A stretch of 64,000 nucleotides of DNA from Bacteroides sp. M10. Lineage in GTDB: Bacteria > Bacteroidota > Bacteroidia > Bacteroidales > Bacteroidaceae. The notes beneath the pieces are model-generated. The model did no database searches, was not told the DNA's origin, and was given only the letters and a program-made list of their open reading frames with translations. Position 1 is the stretch's first letter. Each line of letters begins with the position of its first letter. This document shows positions 8,931 to 18,244 of this stretch, one piece after another. The stretch spans positions 3,058,501-3,122,500 of the forward strand of contig NZ_CP060488.1 of the NCBI RefSeq assembly GCF_014334015.1. The letters are read 5' to 3'. The position numbers were made by a program, and so were the translations under genes.

Positions 8931-11900
8931 ATGAAAAGAAAACAAAGAGCGGATGTACTTAGTGCATTTCCCGGATTTGCAAAAATGATGTTGTTACTGG
9001 CTCTACTATTATGGGGTGGAGTTCAGGCGAAAGCCTCTTCAGACAGCATTTTGCAACAATCAGAAAGAACAATTTCTGGTTTAGTGACAGATGAAAGTGG
9101 TGAGCCTTTAATAGGGGTAACGGTTATGGTTAAAGGTACGAGAGTAGGTACGACAACTAATCTTGATGGTGTCTTTACACTAAAGATACCCACAAATGCA
9201 GGAATATTACAATTCTCTTATATGGGAATGAAGACGACAGAATTGTCTATTGGCAGCAAGTCACAGTTTAAGGTGGCAATGGAATCAGATGCAGTGTTGA
9301 TTGATGACGTGGTGGTTATTGGATATGGAACCCGTTCGAAAAAAGATATGTCAATTTCTGTTAGTTCAGTGAAAGGTGATGAACTGAATAACAGACCTTC
9401 GGCTTTCAATATCATGCAGAGTGTGGCCGGGAAAGTGGCAGGTGTTCAGAATATATCGATGTCTGGTAGACCAGGTGGATCGTCATCTTTACGTGTTCGT
9501 GGTATGGGATCTATCAATGCAGGAAAAGATCCTATCTATGTATTGGATGGTGTTATTGGAGTGGATCCAGACATTATAAACGCTGCCAACGTGGAATCTA
9601 TTGATGTTCTTAAAGATGCTGCTGCAACTGCCATGTATGGTGCACAAGGATCAAACGGAGTTGTTCTTATAACCACAAAGAAGGGTAAAAAAGGCAAAGG
9701 CTCAATCACTTATGATGGTAAAGTCGGATTTGGCTTTATGAACCGTAAACTCGACATGCTGAATGCGGATGAATATATGGAGGTTCAAAGACGTGCATAC
9801 GCATATAGTGGACAGACAATGCCTCATTTGACAACACCTTATGAAAATCTGTTCTATTATGCTAAAGATGCTTCCAAAAATTACCAATACGATAAAAACG
9901 GACTTTTGATTGCTTCTCCGAAATATAATACAGATTGGCAGAAAGCGGTGACACAAACAGCTATGACTAACGACCATATCCTTTCTTTCTCATCAGGGAA
10001 TGAAGATACAAGCGTATATGCCAGTGTCGGATACCAGAATCAGGAAGGATTGATAAAAGAAAGCGTGTACGAACGTTATTCTGCTACATTGAATGTAAGA
10101 ACTAAAATAAAAGATTGGTTCCGTATCCAACTTGTGGGAACTGTAGGTAGTCAGAAAGGCAATAATAACGATATGGAGGGGTCTTTCAATCAGGGGGCTA
10201 TCAGAAACATGATTGAAATGCCACCTATCGTTCCTATTAAATATGATGATGGTACATGGGGACGTAAACACGATTATCCTTTATCGGAAACAGCAGAGAA
10301 TCCGTTGTTACTACTTCAGGATAGAAAGAACGAATGGAAGTCTAACTTCTCATTGTTTAGTTTGAATGCTACATTTGACATTACTAAGAAGTTGACATTT
10401 ACTACTCAGGGAGACTATCAGGTATCAAATAGGAAAGAAATGAGCTATGCCAAGGCCGGGCTGTTTGATGTCAGTGAAAACAATGGCGGATATGCTGATA
10501 TAAAAAATAGCGATAGCCAAAAACTTACCAGTGAAAACTATTTTACTTATACAGATACGTTCTTTGATGGAAAACTTAGCTCGAACTTCGTTTTGGGAGC
10601 CAGTTGGTATTATAATCATGCAGAAGAATCGTCTTCGGGGTCTGAACAATATTTCGACGATTCGTTCGGCTATCACAATTTATCGGCAGGAACCACATGG
10701 CATGAACCAAAATCAGGAATGAATCAAAATACTATGAATTCATACTATTTTAGAATGAACCACAGTTTTCTTGATAGATACCTACTTGGTTTCACATTCA
10801 GAACGGATGGTGCTTCAAACTTTGGTATGAATAATAAGTATGCATATTTTCCATCTGTATCAGCCGGATGGCGTATTTCAGAGGAGAAATTCTTCTCCCC
10901 TGTAAAAGATGTCCTCAGTCAAATGAAATTGAGAGCTAGTTATGGTATCGTAGGAAATGCTTCTATTCCCAATTATAGAACTATATCACAATATAGCAAT
11001 GGTTCTACTATATTTAACAAGGCGCTTACTTCTTACGTAGTTCTTAGTAATCTAGGTAATAAAGACCTGAAATGGGAATCGTCACGTCAATTCAATATCG
11101 GAGTTGATATGAGTTTCTGGGATAATCGTTTAGAAGTAATCATGGATTACTATCACAAATCTACTAAAGATTTGTTGTTCGAAAAGCAGGTTCCTTTTAC
11201 AACCGGTTATACGACTACATGGACTAATCTGGGAGAAATAGTAAATAAAGGTTTTGAGACAACTATTACTTCACGTAATATTCATACCCGTGATTTTATG
11301 TGGGTAACAGACTTGGTCTTTTCTACTAACAAATTGGTGGTTGCAGATATCAATGGAGAAACGATTGATACAGGTAATAATACGATAGCTAGAGAAGGAG
11401 AAAAGTGGGCGTCATACTATGTATATAAAAGACTGGGCACATGGGGATTGGCAGAAGTAGCAGAAGCTGCTAAATATGGTAAAAAACCAGGTGACATCAA
11501 ATATGAAGATGTGAATAAAGACTATAAAATTGATGAGGAAGACCGCCAGATTATGGGAAGTGGTACTCCTAAAGGAAGTCTGACAATGGTAAATACATTC
11601 ACTTATAAAGGCCTTTCTTTGATGGTCGACCTGAACTATACGTATGGATTTAAAATTATGGACATTACAAATTCCATGTTAGAAAACAGACCATTGTATA
11701 GTAATAATGTTAAATCCATACTCAACGCATGGACTCCTGAAAATCAGAATACAATGATTGCTGCGTTACGTCTTCCTTCGGACAACTATTTTGGAGAAAA
11801 TGAGAAAGACTCATATATGCTTCACAAAGGTGATTTCTTGAGACTTCGTAACATTTCATTATCATATACTTTCTCTCCTAAAGTTATGAAAGCACTTAAA

Positions 11901-12074
11901 GTTTTTGAAAGTTTGTCTATAGGAGTTTCTGCAGAAAATTTGTTGGTAATTACAAAATATCCAGGATATGACCCGGAAGTTGGTGCATTCAATGCAGATA
12001 GTGGACAAAGTATAGATTTTTATGCTTATCCCCGTCCGACTACTATTACTGGTAATATAAAGGTTGTATTTTAA
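8931..12074 (+). CDS. SusC-like TonB-dependent outer-membrane transporter
   Basis: This is a 1047-residue protein: long N-terminal signal (about 1-36), carboxypeptidase-regulatory-like domain (about 44-120, starting RTISGLVTDESGEPLIGVTV), TonB-box region (VVVIGYGTRSKKD), plug (about 135-240) and a 22-strand barrel. It ends on the aromatic FxVVF-type terminus expected for outer-membrane barrels. There is no N-terminal STN domain, so it is not an obvious FecR-signalling transporter. It imports oligosaccharides together with SusD, encoded 19 bp downstream. It follows GH92 after a 131-bp gap in which no clear promoter was seen. Confidence 0.97.
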   Translation: MKRKQRADVLSAFPGFAKMMLLLALLLWGGVQAKASSDSILQQSERTISGLVTDESGEPLIGVTVMVKGTRVGTTTNLDGVFTLKIPTNAGILQFSYMGMKTTELSIGSKSQFKVAMESDAVLIDDVVVIGYGTRSKKDMSISVSSVKGDELNNRPSAFNIMQSVAGKVAGVQNISMSGRPGGSSSLRVRGMGSINAGKDPIYVLDGVIGVDPDIINAANVESIDVLKDAAATAMYGAQGSNGVVLITTKKGKKGKGSITYDGKVGFGFMNRKLDMLNADEYMEVQRRAYAYSGQTMPHLTTPYENLFYYAKDASKNYQYDKNGLLIASPKYNTDWQKAVTQTAMTNDHILSFSSGNEDTSVYASVGYQNQEGLIKESVYERYSATLNVRTKIKDWFRIQLVGTVGSQKGNNNDMEGSFNQGAIRNMIEMPPIVPIKYDDGTWGRKHDYPLSETAENPLLLLQDRKNEWKSNFSLFSLNATFDITKKLTFTTQGDYQVSNRKEMSYAKAGLFDVSENNGGYADIKNSDSQKLTSENYFTYTDTFFDGKLSSNFVLGASWYYNHAEESSSGSEQYFDDSFGYHNLSAGTTWHEPKSGMNQNTMNSYYFRMNHSFLDRYLLGFTFRTDGASNFGMNNKYAYFPSVSAGWRISEEKFFSPVKDVLSQMKLRASYGIVGNASIPNYRTISQYSNGSTIFNKALTSYVVLSNLGNKDLKWESSRQFNIGVDMSFWDNRLEVIMDYYHKSTKDLLFEKQVPFTTGYTTTWTNLGEIVNKGFETTITSRNIHTRDFMWVTDLVFSTNKLVVADINGETIDTGNNTIAREGEKWASYYVYKRLGTWGLAEVAEAAKYGKKPGDIKYEDVNKDYKIDEEDRQIMGSGTPKGSLTMVNTFTYKGLSLMVDLNYTYGFKIMDITNSMLENRPLYSNNVKSILNAWTPENQNTMIAALRLPSDNYFGENEKDSYMLHKGDFLRLRNISLSYTFSPKVMKALKVFESLSIGVSAENLLVITKYPGYDPEVGAFNADSGQSIDFYAYPRPTTITGNIKVVF

Positions 12075-12093
12075 GAAAATAAAATAGACGATT

Positions 12094-13605
12094 ATGAAAA
12101 AAATATATTCAATTTTATGTGGGTTGATTACTTTGGCAGTAATTGCAACATCATGTGATGCATTTCTTGAAGAGAAGCCTAAAACATTCCTCACCCCTGA
12201 ATTATACTTCCAGAATGAAGGGCAAGTAGTCGCTGCAGTGAACGGGCTATATACATTTTTGGACGATATCTTTGACGGAGATATAGAACCTGGTTCACAA
12301 ACATTCATTTTTATAGAATACTTATCAGGATATGGTGAACGGCTTCGTGGTTCGGGCACTCAGGATTTGGCACAGGCCAACAGTCTGAATGTGGCAGAAA
12401 ATAACGGATATGTTCAGAAATTCTGGGAAACGGGATATAAAGCTATAGAGAACTGTAATAGCATTATTGAAGGTATTGAATCTATGAAGGAGGGAATTTT
12501 AACTCAAGATAAAAAAAATGAGCTGTTAGGTGAAGTTTATTTTATGCGCGCATATTACTACTTCAATTTGGTAAGACTTTATGGCCCTGTTCCATTAAAA
12601 CTGACCAGTACATCGGATTTATCAAATGTCGAAATAGGATTAACATCCATTGAAGGAGTTTATGATCAGATAGATAAGGATATGACGAGAGCTGGTGAAC
12701 TCATGGATAAAAGTGCCTGGAAGAATGCCAATGGAAGAGTTTCTAAAGGAACTGTAAAATCATTACATGCTAAGATTTATTTGACAATGGCCGGATATCC
12801 ATTACAGAAAGGCGCAGAATATTATCAGAAAGCTTATGCAAAAGCCAGTGAAGTATATAAAAGTGAGGCGTTTAAATTGTTTGATACATACGAAGAATTG
12901 AGAACCAGTGAAAATACGGGTGAACATATATGGTCTATTCAGAGAGAGGCAGATAATGCAGGTTCTCCTGTACATGGTAATATGTTACCTTATCCCGCAC
13001 CTGCAAAAGCTATTTCAGCTAATGCAGTATATGGCGGTGCATTGGTTCCAACAATGTTGTTTTATAATTCATATCCTACTGGTGATAAACGTAAGGATGA
13101 ACAGGCCTTTTATTATACTGAGCACGAAGCTCTTGATAAGTCAACAATAGTTCAATTAGGAAGGCCCTATATATACAAATATTGGGATGATGAGGCAGCG
13201 ACTACAGGAAAATCAGGTGCCAATTACACATTGCTGAGATATGCTGATGTATTGTTGATGATGGCTGAAGCAAAGGCACAAGCGGATGGAGGTACAACAA
13301 CTGACACCGATGCAATTGATGCATATTATGCGGTGAGAAAAAGAGCATTGCCTACAGAGGTAAAACCGACTTCAATAAAGACGAATGATGTCTTGAAAGA
13401 AAGATTCTGGGAAATTTGCTTTGAAGGACAGACATGGTATGATATGTTGAGAACTCGAAAAGCTTTGCATGCTGTCACAGGTCAGATTGTAGATATGATT
13501 GGTTATCAGACTCCAGGACATGGTGCTGCATTTAAGGAAGCAGATCTTTTATTACCTTATCCTATCCGGGAAAAACGTTTGAATCCTAATCTGAAAAGGG
13601 ACTAA
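12094..13605 (+). CDS. SusD/RagB-like surface glycan-binding lipoprotein
   Basis: This is a 503-residue lipoprotein (AVIATSC, lipobox Cys about residue 21), followed by the typical SusD opening CDAFLEEKPKTFLTPELYF. The N-terminal TPR-rich half contains the family stretch GEVYFMRAYYYFNLVRLYGPVP. The C-terminal half has LLRYADVLLMMAEAKA and RFWEICFEGQTWYDMLRTR, and it ends in LLPYPIREKRLNPNL. SusD forms the lid of the SusC transporter and binds glycan at the cell surface. Its ligand cannot be read from the sequence; neighbouring mannosidases suggest alpha-mannosides. Confidence 0.97.
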   Translation: MKKIYSILCGLITLAVIATSCDAFLEEKPKTFLTPELYFQNEGQVVAAVNGLYTFLDDIFDGDIEPGSQTFIFIEYLSGYGERLRGSGTQDLAQANSLNVAENNGYVQKFWETGYKAIENCNSIIEGIESMKEGILTQDKKNELLGEVYFMRAYYYFNLVRLYGPVPLKLTSTSDLSNVEIGLTSIEGVYDQIDKDMTRAGELMDKSAWKNANGRVSKGTVKSLHAKIYLTMAGYPLQKGAEYYQKAYAKASEVYKSEAFKLFDTYEELRTSENTGEHIWSIQREADNAGSPVHGNMLPYPAPAKAISANAVYGGALVPTMLFYNSYPTGDKRKDEQAFYYTEHEALDKSTIVQLGRPYIYKYWDDEAATTGKSGANYTLLRYADVLLMMAEAKAQADGGTTTDTDAIDAYYAVRKRALPTEVKPTSIKTNDVLKERFWEICFEGQTWYDMLRTRKALHAVTGQIVDMIGYQTPGHGAAFKEADLLLPYPIREKRLNPNLKRD

Positions 13606-13642
13606 AAAATGTCATAGCAAAAAGATACTGAAAATAAATAAC

Positions 13643-15022
13643 TTGAAAATGAAGTGTAACTCCAAATATATGGTATTCTTAGTATTCTGTTTGTGTTTTT
13701 TATTCTCTTGTTCGGAGGATGAGGGCACAAAAGAGAACCCGTTTGGCAATGGAGAAAGTGATGCTTTTATGAAGGTCACTAACTCATCAAATGCTGATAC
13801 GCTATACTTGTCGTGGGAACTTACTAATACCAAGGTGAGTTTTGATAATTATAGGTTTGAGCTAGACAAGCCCAAAACAGTCAAAACTGTTGGTAAAGAT
13901 AAGACAGAATTCTATTTCACTCATGTACCGTACAATGAACCTGTATCTGTATCTATATCATTAATCAAGAACGATGAGGTTGTAAAAAACTTTGCGATGC
14001 AAGTAAAGATTGATGGTCTTGACAGGACAATGTCAAGGATTATCATTCCTGATCAAGGCAGTGTTACGGGAGGAGATGGTATGTATTCGATTCTGTTGCC
14101 CGATGGCAGGAGTCTTTTTATGATGGGCGATTCGTATATCGGGACTGTTACTAACGGTCAACGTTCTGGTTCAGATCACATGTATAGAAATACGTATATC
14201 GTGTATAATAAAGGTAAAGTCAGTGCTATTTATGGGGCTAATGGCAATAAAAACTCTTCGGCAGCCGTACCTCCCGAATATCCGGATGAAAAGAAATGGT
14301 ACTGGCCCGGACATGGATTTGTAGATGGTAACAAACTCTATATTTTTCAGACATTGATGTATCAGGGAAGCGGTGATATGTGGGGATTCAGATACGAAAC
14401 GACCCACATTCTGGAGTATAACTTACCTGATTTGGAACTGGTAAAGACTACTCCCATACCTTTTAATGGTTCCGAGGATATTCATTATGGAATGGCAGCA
14501 CTGAAAGATGGAGAGTATGTTTATACGTATGCGCAAGTAGATGTGACTAATGATATGAATCCTATTTCTGAAGTGTTAGTTGCAAGATCTATGATGGATA
14601 ATCTGTATACAGGTTGGGAGTATTACACTGGTTCCGGTTGGAGCACAAATGCTTCCGCCGCAGAAAAGTTAAAAGGTCTGACAAGTGTACCGGTTTCCTC
14701 ACAGTTCAATGTGTTTAAATTGCGTGATAAATATGTTTTGCTAACACAGAAGAAAACATTCAATTCTGGCGAGATATACACGTTCACGGCAGATACTCCG
14801 TATGGACCGTGGGGAAACAAACAACTTATTTTCAAGACATACGAACAGGATATCCCTCACTTATTTACTTATAATGCGATGGCTCATCCTCAATTCGAGA
14901 AGGACGGTATGCTATTAATAAGCTATAATGTCAATACCGAAGTTTTTGCGGAACAGTTTAGTGATGTGAGTACTTATCGTCCCAGATTTTTTTGGATCGA
15001 AATAGATAAGATTTTAAAATGA
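13643..15022 (+). CDS. Surface lipoprotein with beta-propeller-like domain (DUF5005/DUF4185-like)
   Basis: This is a 459-residue protein with type II signal (CLCFLFSC, Cys about 23). Residues about 25-125 look like an Ig-type beta domain. The rest (about 130-459) has repeated blades with GDSYIG, PEYPDEKKWYWPGHGF, GDMWGFRYETTHI and APWGxK-like segments, reminiscent of five-bladed propellers of GH43/GH130-like fold annotated DUF4185 or DUF5005 (from memory). It may be a surface glycan-binding protein in the SusE/SusF position or an uncharacterised hydrolase. It sits 37 bp after SusD in the same operon. Function is not assigned. Confidence 0.65.
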   Translation: MKMKCNSKYMVFLVFCLCFLFSCSEDEGTKENPFGNGESDAFMKVTNSSNADTLYLSWELTNTKVSFDNYRFELDKPKTVKTVGKDKTEFYFTHVPYNEPVSVSISLIKNDEVVKNFAMQVKIDGLDRTMSRIIIPDQGSVTGGDGMYSILLPDGRSLFMMGDSYIGTVTNGQRSGSDHMYRNTYIVYNKGKVSAIYGANGNKNSSAAVPPEYPDEKKWYWPGHGFVDGNKLYIFQTLMYQGSGDMWGFRYETTHILEYNLPDLELVKTTPIPFNGSEDIHYGMAALKDGEYVYTYAQVDVTNDMNPISEVLVARSMMDNLYTGWEYYTGSGWSTNASAAEKLKGLTSVPVSSQFNVFKLRDKYVLLTQKKTFNSGEIYTFTADTPYGPWGNKQLIFKTYEQDIPHLFTYNAMAHPQFEKDGMLLISYNVNTEVFAEQFSDVSTYRPRFFWIEIDKILK

Positions 15023-15100
15023 ATGAGAAATAAGAATGTATTGTTGCAAGGAATTAGGGCAATGCACTTATAGTTCAAAATTAGAAAAGTTTAAAAAGAT

Positions 15101-15568
15101 ATGAAAAAGAATACATTAATTTTAGTAATAGTATCATTGCTATTTTTCCTCTCAGGTTGTAACACCGACGACCGGGTAAGGATGAGTGATAATTATCCTG
15201 TTGATGGAGATATAAATTATGGTATCAGACAGGTAATGCAATACGATGAGGTGAATATAAATGGTATAGATGTCGCTTCGAAGTTCCCATTCTTTGAGAC
15301 GCTTCGCCTGACCATACACTACACTGACAGTAAAATAAGCGGCGTGACTTTTTCTAACGGGGAGGTACCTTTCTCTCCTTACAATTTTGAGGTCCCATCG
15401 GGTGAAGTAGATTGCTATCTGGATACTGAGGCACTTCCCAACGAATTGCGTATAACTGGGACAGAGCATGTTATCGCCTATTATCAAAATGGAGAATTCA
15501 CTGTTCCTTTCCAATTGGATTGTCCGTCACTGAATTATAAATACACCTTTAAAAGTATAAATCAATAA
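15101..15568 (+). CDS. Small hypothetical lipoprotein of the PUL
   Basis: This is a 155-residue protein with a lipobox (FLSGC, Cys about 20) followed by polar residues that suggest surface export. The mature part is about 135 residues and predominantly beta, with no family I recognise. It lies 78 bp after the propeller lipoprotein and 11 bp before the next lipoprotein gene, so it belongs to the SusC/D operon. By position it is a candidate accessory glycan-binding protein. Function is unknown. Confidence 0.6.
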   Translation: MKKNTLILVIVSLLFFLSGCNTDDRVRMSDNYPVDGDINYGIRQVMQYDEVNINGIDVASKFPFFETLRLTIHYTDSKISGVTFSNGEVPFSPYNFEVPSGEVDCYLDTEALPNELRITGTEHVIAYYQNGEFTVPFQLDCPSLNYKYTFKSINQ

Positions 15569-15579
15569 ATAGAATACAT

Positions 15580-16596
15580 ATGAAACTCATGAAAAAAAGC
15601 AAACACTTGTTGTTACTTCTGGTAGCATCATTCCTTGTTGCAACTTGTATGACTATAGAGGATATTATTCATCCGGATAACGCTCAGGTTGATAGCGATA
15701 TTAATATTTCAGTTAAAATAAAGATTGTTGCAGAAACTGATGGTAATAGTAAATTGGCGTTTGGTATTTTGGTTCCCAAAAGCTGGAATGTGGCCAACAA
15801 TGCTACTCTGACACTTACAACTGCAGCAGGCTTTGCGGCTAATGTTGTAACTAATGAACCTATGGTACTTGTAGGATCTGGAGAAAAAAATCCGTCAGAC
15901 GCTTTGCCTTGGGCATCTTCATTTCAAAGTAAAATTGGTGTATTAGAGAATACCGGACCTGTTGAATGGGTCGTTTTTAAGTCCGCTACTACATTCCAGA
16001 TTAATGATCAGGTTGCAGGACAAAAAGAAGTAACCGGTACTGTGAATATTAAACTTCATACAGGAGCAAGAGCTATAAAATTTTTTATGGGCTATACATT
16101 CTGTGGTGAGGCTTTTGGATTTAACAGTGAAAAATACCCAGATGATTATGTGAAAGCTTCTAAGGTACTTGAGGTAACTGGGGGAGACGAACCAATGATG
16201 GACTTCACTGCTGATCCTGCAATTTCGTTTGTACCAGCTACTTTCGGTTTCGGTGATATTTTCTCAATCAAGTATAATGAACCAAATTATGTAACGGAAG
16301 GTGGTCTTAAAGGTGGTGAAGCGTATTTAGTGGGGAAAGTAACATATGAGGAAAACGGAGTGGAAAAAGAAAAGACTATAGATGAGACAAGCAGTAAGAC
16401 ACTAATGGAAGAATTAGGTGATATGGGGCAAGTTACCTCATGGCAGAAATATATTTACCCGAAAGAATTCTTCGGTTTGCCAACAAATGCTGTTATCTTA
16501 AATATCCAGGTTCATTTTACAAATAAGGATAAAAGTATTTCTATTTTGGATAATGAAACTAATAGTGATTTTGTAGTAGAGAAAACATGCGAATGA
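15580..16596 (+). CDS. PUL surface lipoprotein, DUF4961-like
   Basis: This is a 338-residue protein with a type II signal (FLVATC, Cys about 23, slightly unusual Thr before Cys). Two parts are visible: an N-terminal beta domain with FGILVPKSWN and a GYTFCGEAFGF segment, and a C-terminal beta domain (about 205-338) with YLVGKVTYEENG. The overall pattern resembles DUF4961 proteins found after SusC/D pairs in Bacteroides; I give that name with moderate confidence. It probably binds glycan at the surface. It is the last gene of the PUL operon; a strong terminator follows 7 bp after the stop. Confidence 0.6.
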   Translation: MKLMKKSKHLLLLLVASFLVATCMTIEDIIHPDNAQVDSDINISVKIKIVAETDGNSKLAFGILVPKSWNVANNATLTLTTAAGFAANVVTNEPMVLVGSGEKNPSDALPWASSFQSKIGVLENTGPVEWVVFKSATTFQINDQVAGQKEVTGTVNIKLHTGARAIKFFMGYTFCGEAFGFNSEKYPDDYVKASKVLEVTGGDEPMMDFTADPAISFVPATFGFGDIFSIKYNEPNYVTEGGLKGGEAYLVGKVTYEENGVEKEKTIDETSSKTLMEELGDMGQVTSWQKYIYPKEFFGLPTNAVILNIQVHFTNKDKSISILDNETNSDFVVEKTCE

Positions 16597-16602
16597 TGAA
16601 TG

Positions 16603-16635
16603 AAGTGGAGAACTTAGTTAAGTTCTCCACTTTTA
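16603..16635 (+). terminator. Strong intrinsic terminator closing the first PUL
   Basis: Perfect 13-bp stem (16603-16615 with 16620-16632), loop AGTT, then T-rich sequence. It ends the sigma/SusC/SusD operon and separates it from the SGNH-GH78 pair. Confidence 0.88.
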
Positions 16636-16754
16636 AATTTTGGTAGAAGTGTAATAACAGGGTTCTCCTATGTTATCGGTGGAAAATGTTCTGATCAGAT
16701 GGGATAGGGCATGTAAATCATAATAATTTTATTATTGAATAGTTTTAATGGCTG

Positions 16755-18164
16755 ATGGATATAAAAATATTTAGTAAGATACTTTTTCTAGTATGCTTAT
16801 TTTATATAAGTTGTAATGGCTTGCAAGCACAATCTGCTATACCTCCTTTTAGAAAAGGAGAACGAGTAGTATTTACTGGTAATAGCATAACTCATGGCGG
16901 ACATTATCATTCGTTTATATGGTTGTATTATATGACCCGTTTTCCTGATAAGCCGATCATTATCATGAATGCCGGCATTGGTGGAGAAAGTGTATGGGAT
17001 ATTAAAGATCGGTTGGATTATGATGTTTTTGACAGAAAACCGACTTATGTAGCTCTTACTTTTGGTATGAATGATACCGGTTATGATATTTACATGAAAG
17101 ATGATGCTAAAGAACTATCAGAACAACAGATCATAGAATCATTAAAAAGCTTTCGGGAGATAGAGGAGCGATTACAGGCTAAAAATAAAATAACCAAGGT
17201 GTTGATCGGTGGTTCTCCTTATGATGAAACCTCAAAATTTAATAAATTCATTCTGCATCAGAAGAATGATGCTATCTTGAAAATTGTAGATGCCCAGTGT
17301 ACATCGGCACGAAAAAACGGCTGGGGGTTTGTTGATTTCAATCGTCCGATGTGTGAAATAAGCTTGGAAGAACAGAAGAAAGATTCTACATTTACTTTTT
17401 GTAGGATAGATAGGATTCATCCTGATAATGACGGTCAGATGGTGATGGCCTATTTATTCTTGAAAGCACAAGGCTTGGATGGAAATAAGGTATCGGAATT
17501 CTTGATTGATGCACAGAGTTCGAATGTGGTTACACATAAGAACTGCAAAATATCAAAATTGAAGAAGGAAAAGAATGAACTTACTTTCGATTATCTAGCT
17601 TATGCACTTCCTTATCCTTTGGATTCCATTCCTCGACATGGCTGGGGAAACCAGAGATCTCAACGTGACGCGATGCAATTAGTTCCGTTTATGGAAGAAT
17701 TCAATCAGGAACATTTTCAGGTAATCAATCTACAGAAAGGGACTTATCGGTTGACTATAGATAATCAGTTTATAGATGAAATTTCATCAGAACAGTTGGA
17801 AGATGGGGTTAATTTAGCGAATTATCCGATTACTCCCCAATACCAGCAAGCCATAAAGATCATGTATCTGAATGAAGAGCGGTTTGAAATAGAAAAACGA
17901 TTTAGGGAATATTTGTGGACAGAATATTCATTTCTGAAAAAAGAAGGTCTTTTATTTGCCGATAATCAAAAAGCCATTAATAAACTTCAAGAATATTTGC
18001 CTAAGGATTTGTTTCTTAGGGCAAGTTACGGTTGGTATATCAAGGCAATGCACCCTGAAATTCGTAAAGTATGGAGTAATTATATGAATTCTATTGTTGA
18101 AACAATTTATGAAATAAATAAGCCTGTCGTTCATCGGGTGAGGTTGACTAGGGTAGACCTGTAA
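16755..18164 (+). CDS. SGNH/GDSL-family esterase, secreted (copy 1)
   Basis: This is a 469-residue protein with a Sec signal (about 1-25, ending LQAQS). The SGNH hydrolase blocks are clear: GNSIT with Ser44, the Gly block NAGIGGES, the Asn block FGMND, and DRIHPDNDG with Asp219 and His222. Such enzymes usually remove acetyl or other acyl groups from glycans. A C-terminal extension of about 220 residues (about 250-469) follows the catalytic domain and contains a helical end. It is a paralogue of the gene at 29552-30934. It starts 119 bp after the PUL terminator and is followed by GH78 80 bp later. Its substrate is unknown. Confidence 0.85.
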   Translation: MDIKIFSKILFLVCLFYISCNGLQAQSAIPPFRKGERVVFTGNSITHGGHYHSFIWLYYMTRFPDKPIIIMNAGIGGESVWDIKDRLDYDVFDRKPTYVALTFGMNDTGYDIYMKDDAKELSEQQIIESLKSFREIEERLQAKNKITKVLIGGSPYDETSKFNKFILHQKNDAILKIVDAQCTSARKNGWGFVDFNRPMCEISLEEQKKDSTFTFCRIDRIHPDNDGQMVMAYLFLKAQGLDGNKVSEFLIDAQSSNVVTHKNCKISKLKKEKNELTFDYLAYALPYPLDSIPRHGWGNQRSQRDAMQLVPFMEEFNQEHFQVINLQKGTYRLTIDNQFIDEISSEQLEDGVNLANYPITPQYQQAIKIMYLNEERFEIEKRFREYLWTEYSFLKKEGLLFADNQKAINKLQEYLPKDLFLRASYGWYIKAMHPEIRKVWSNYMNSIVETIYEINKPVVHRVRLTRVDL

Positions 18165-18244
18165 TATAGGTGTTTCATAGCCATTTTGTTGGTTGTGAGC
18201 AGAGGAATATGAATTGATTGTGTTGAATATATAACAGATATTTT

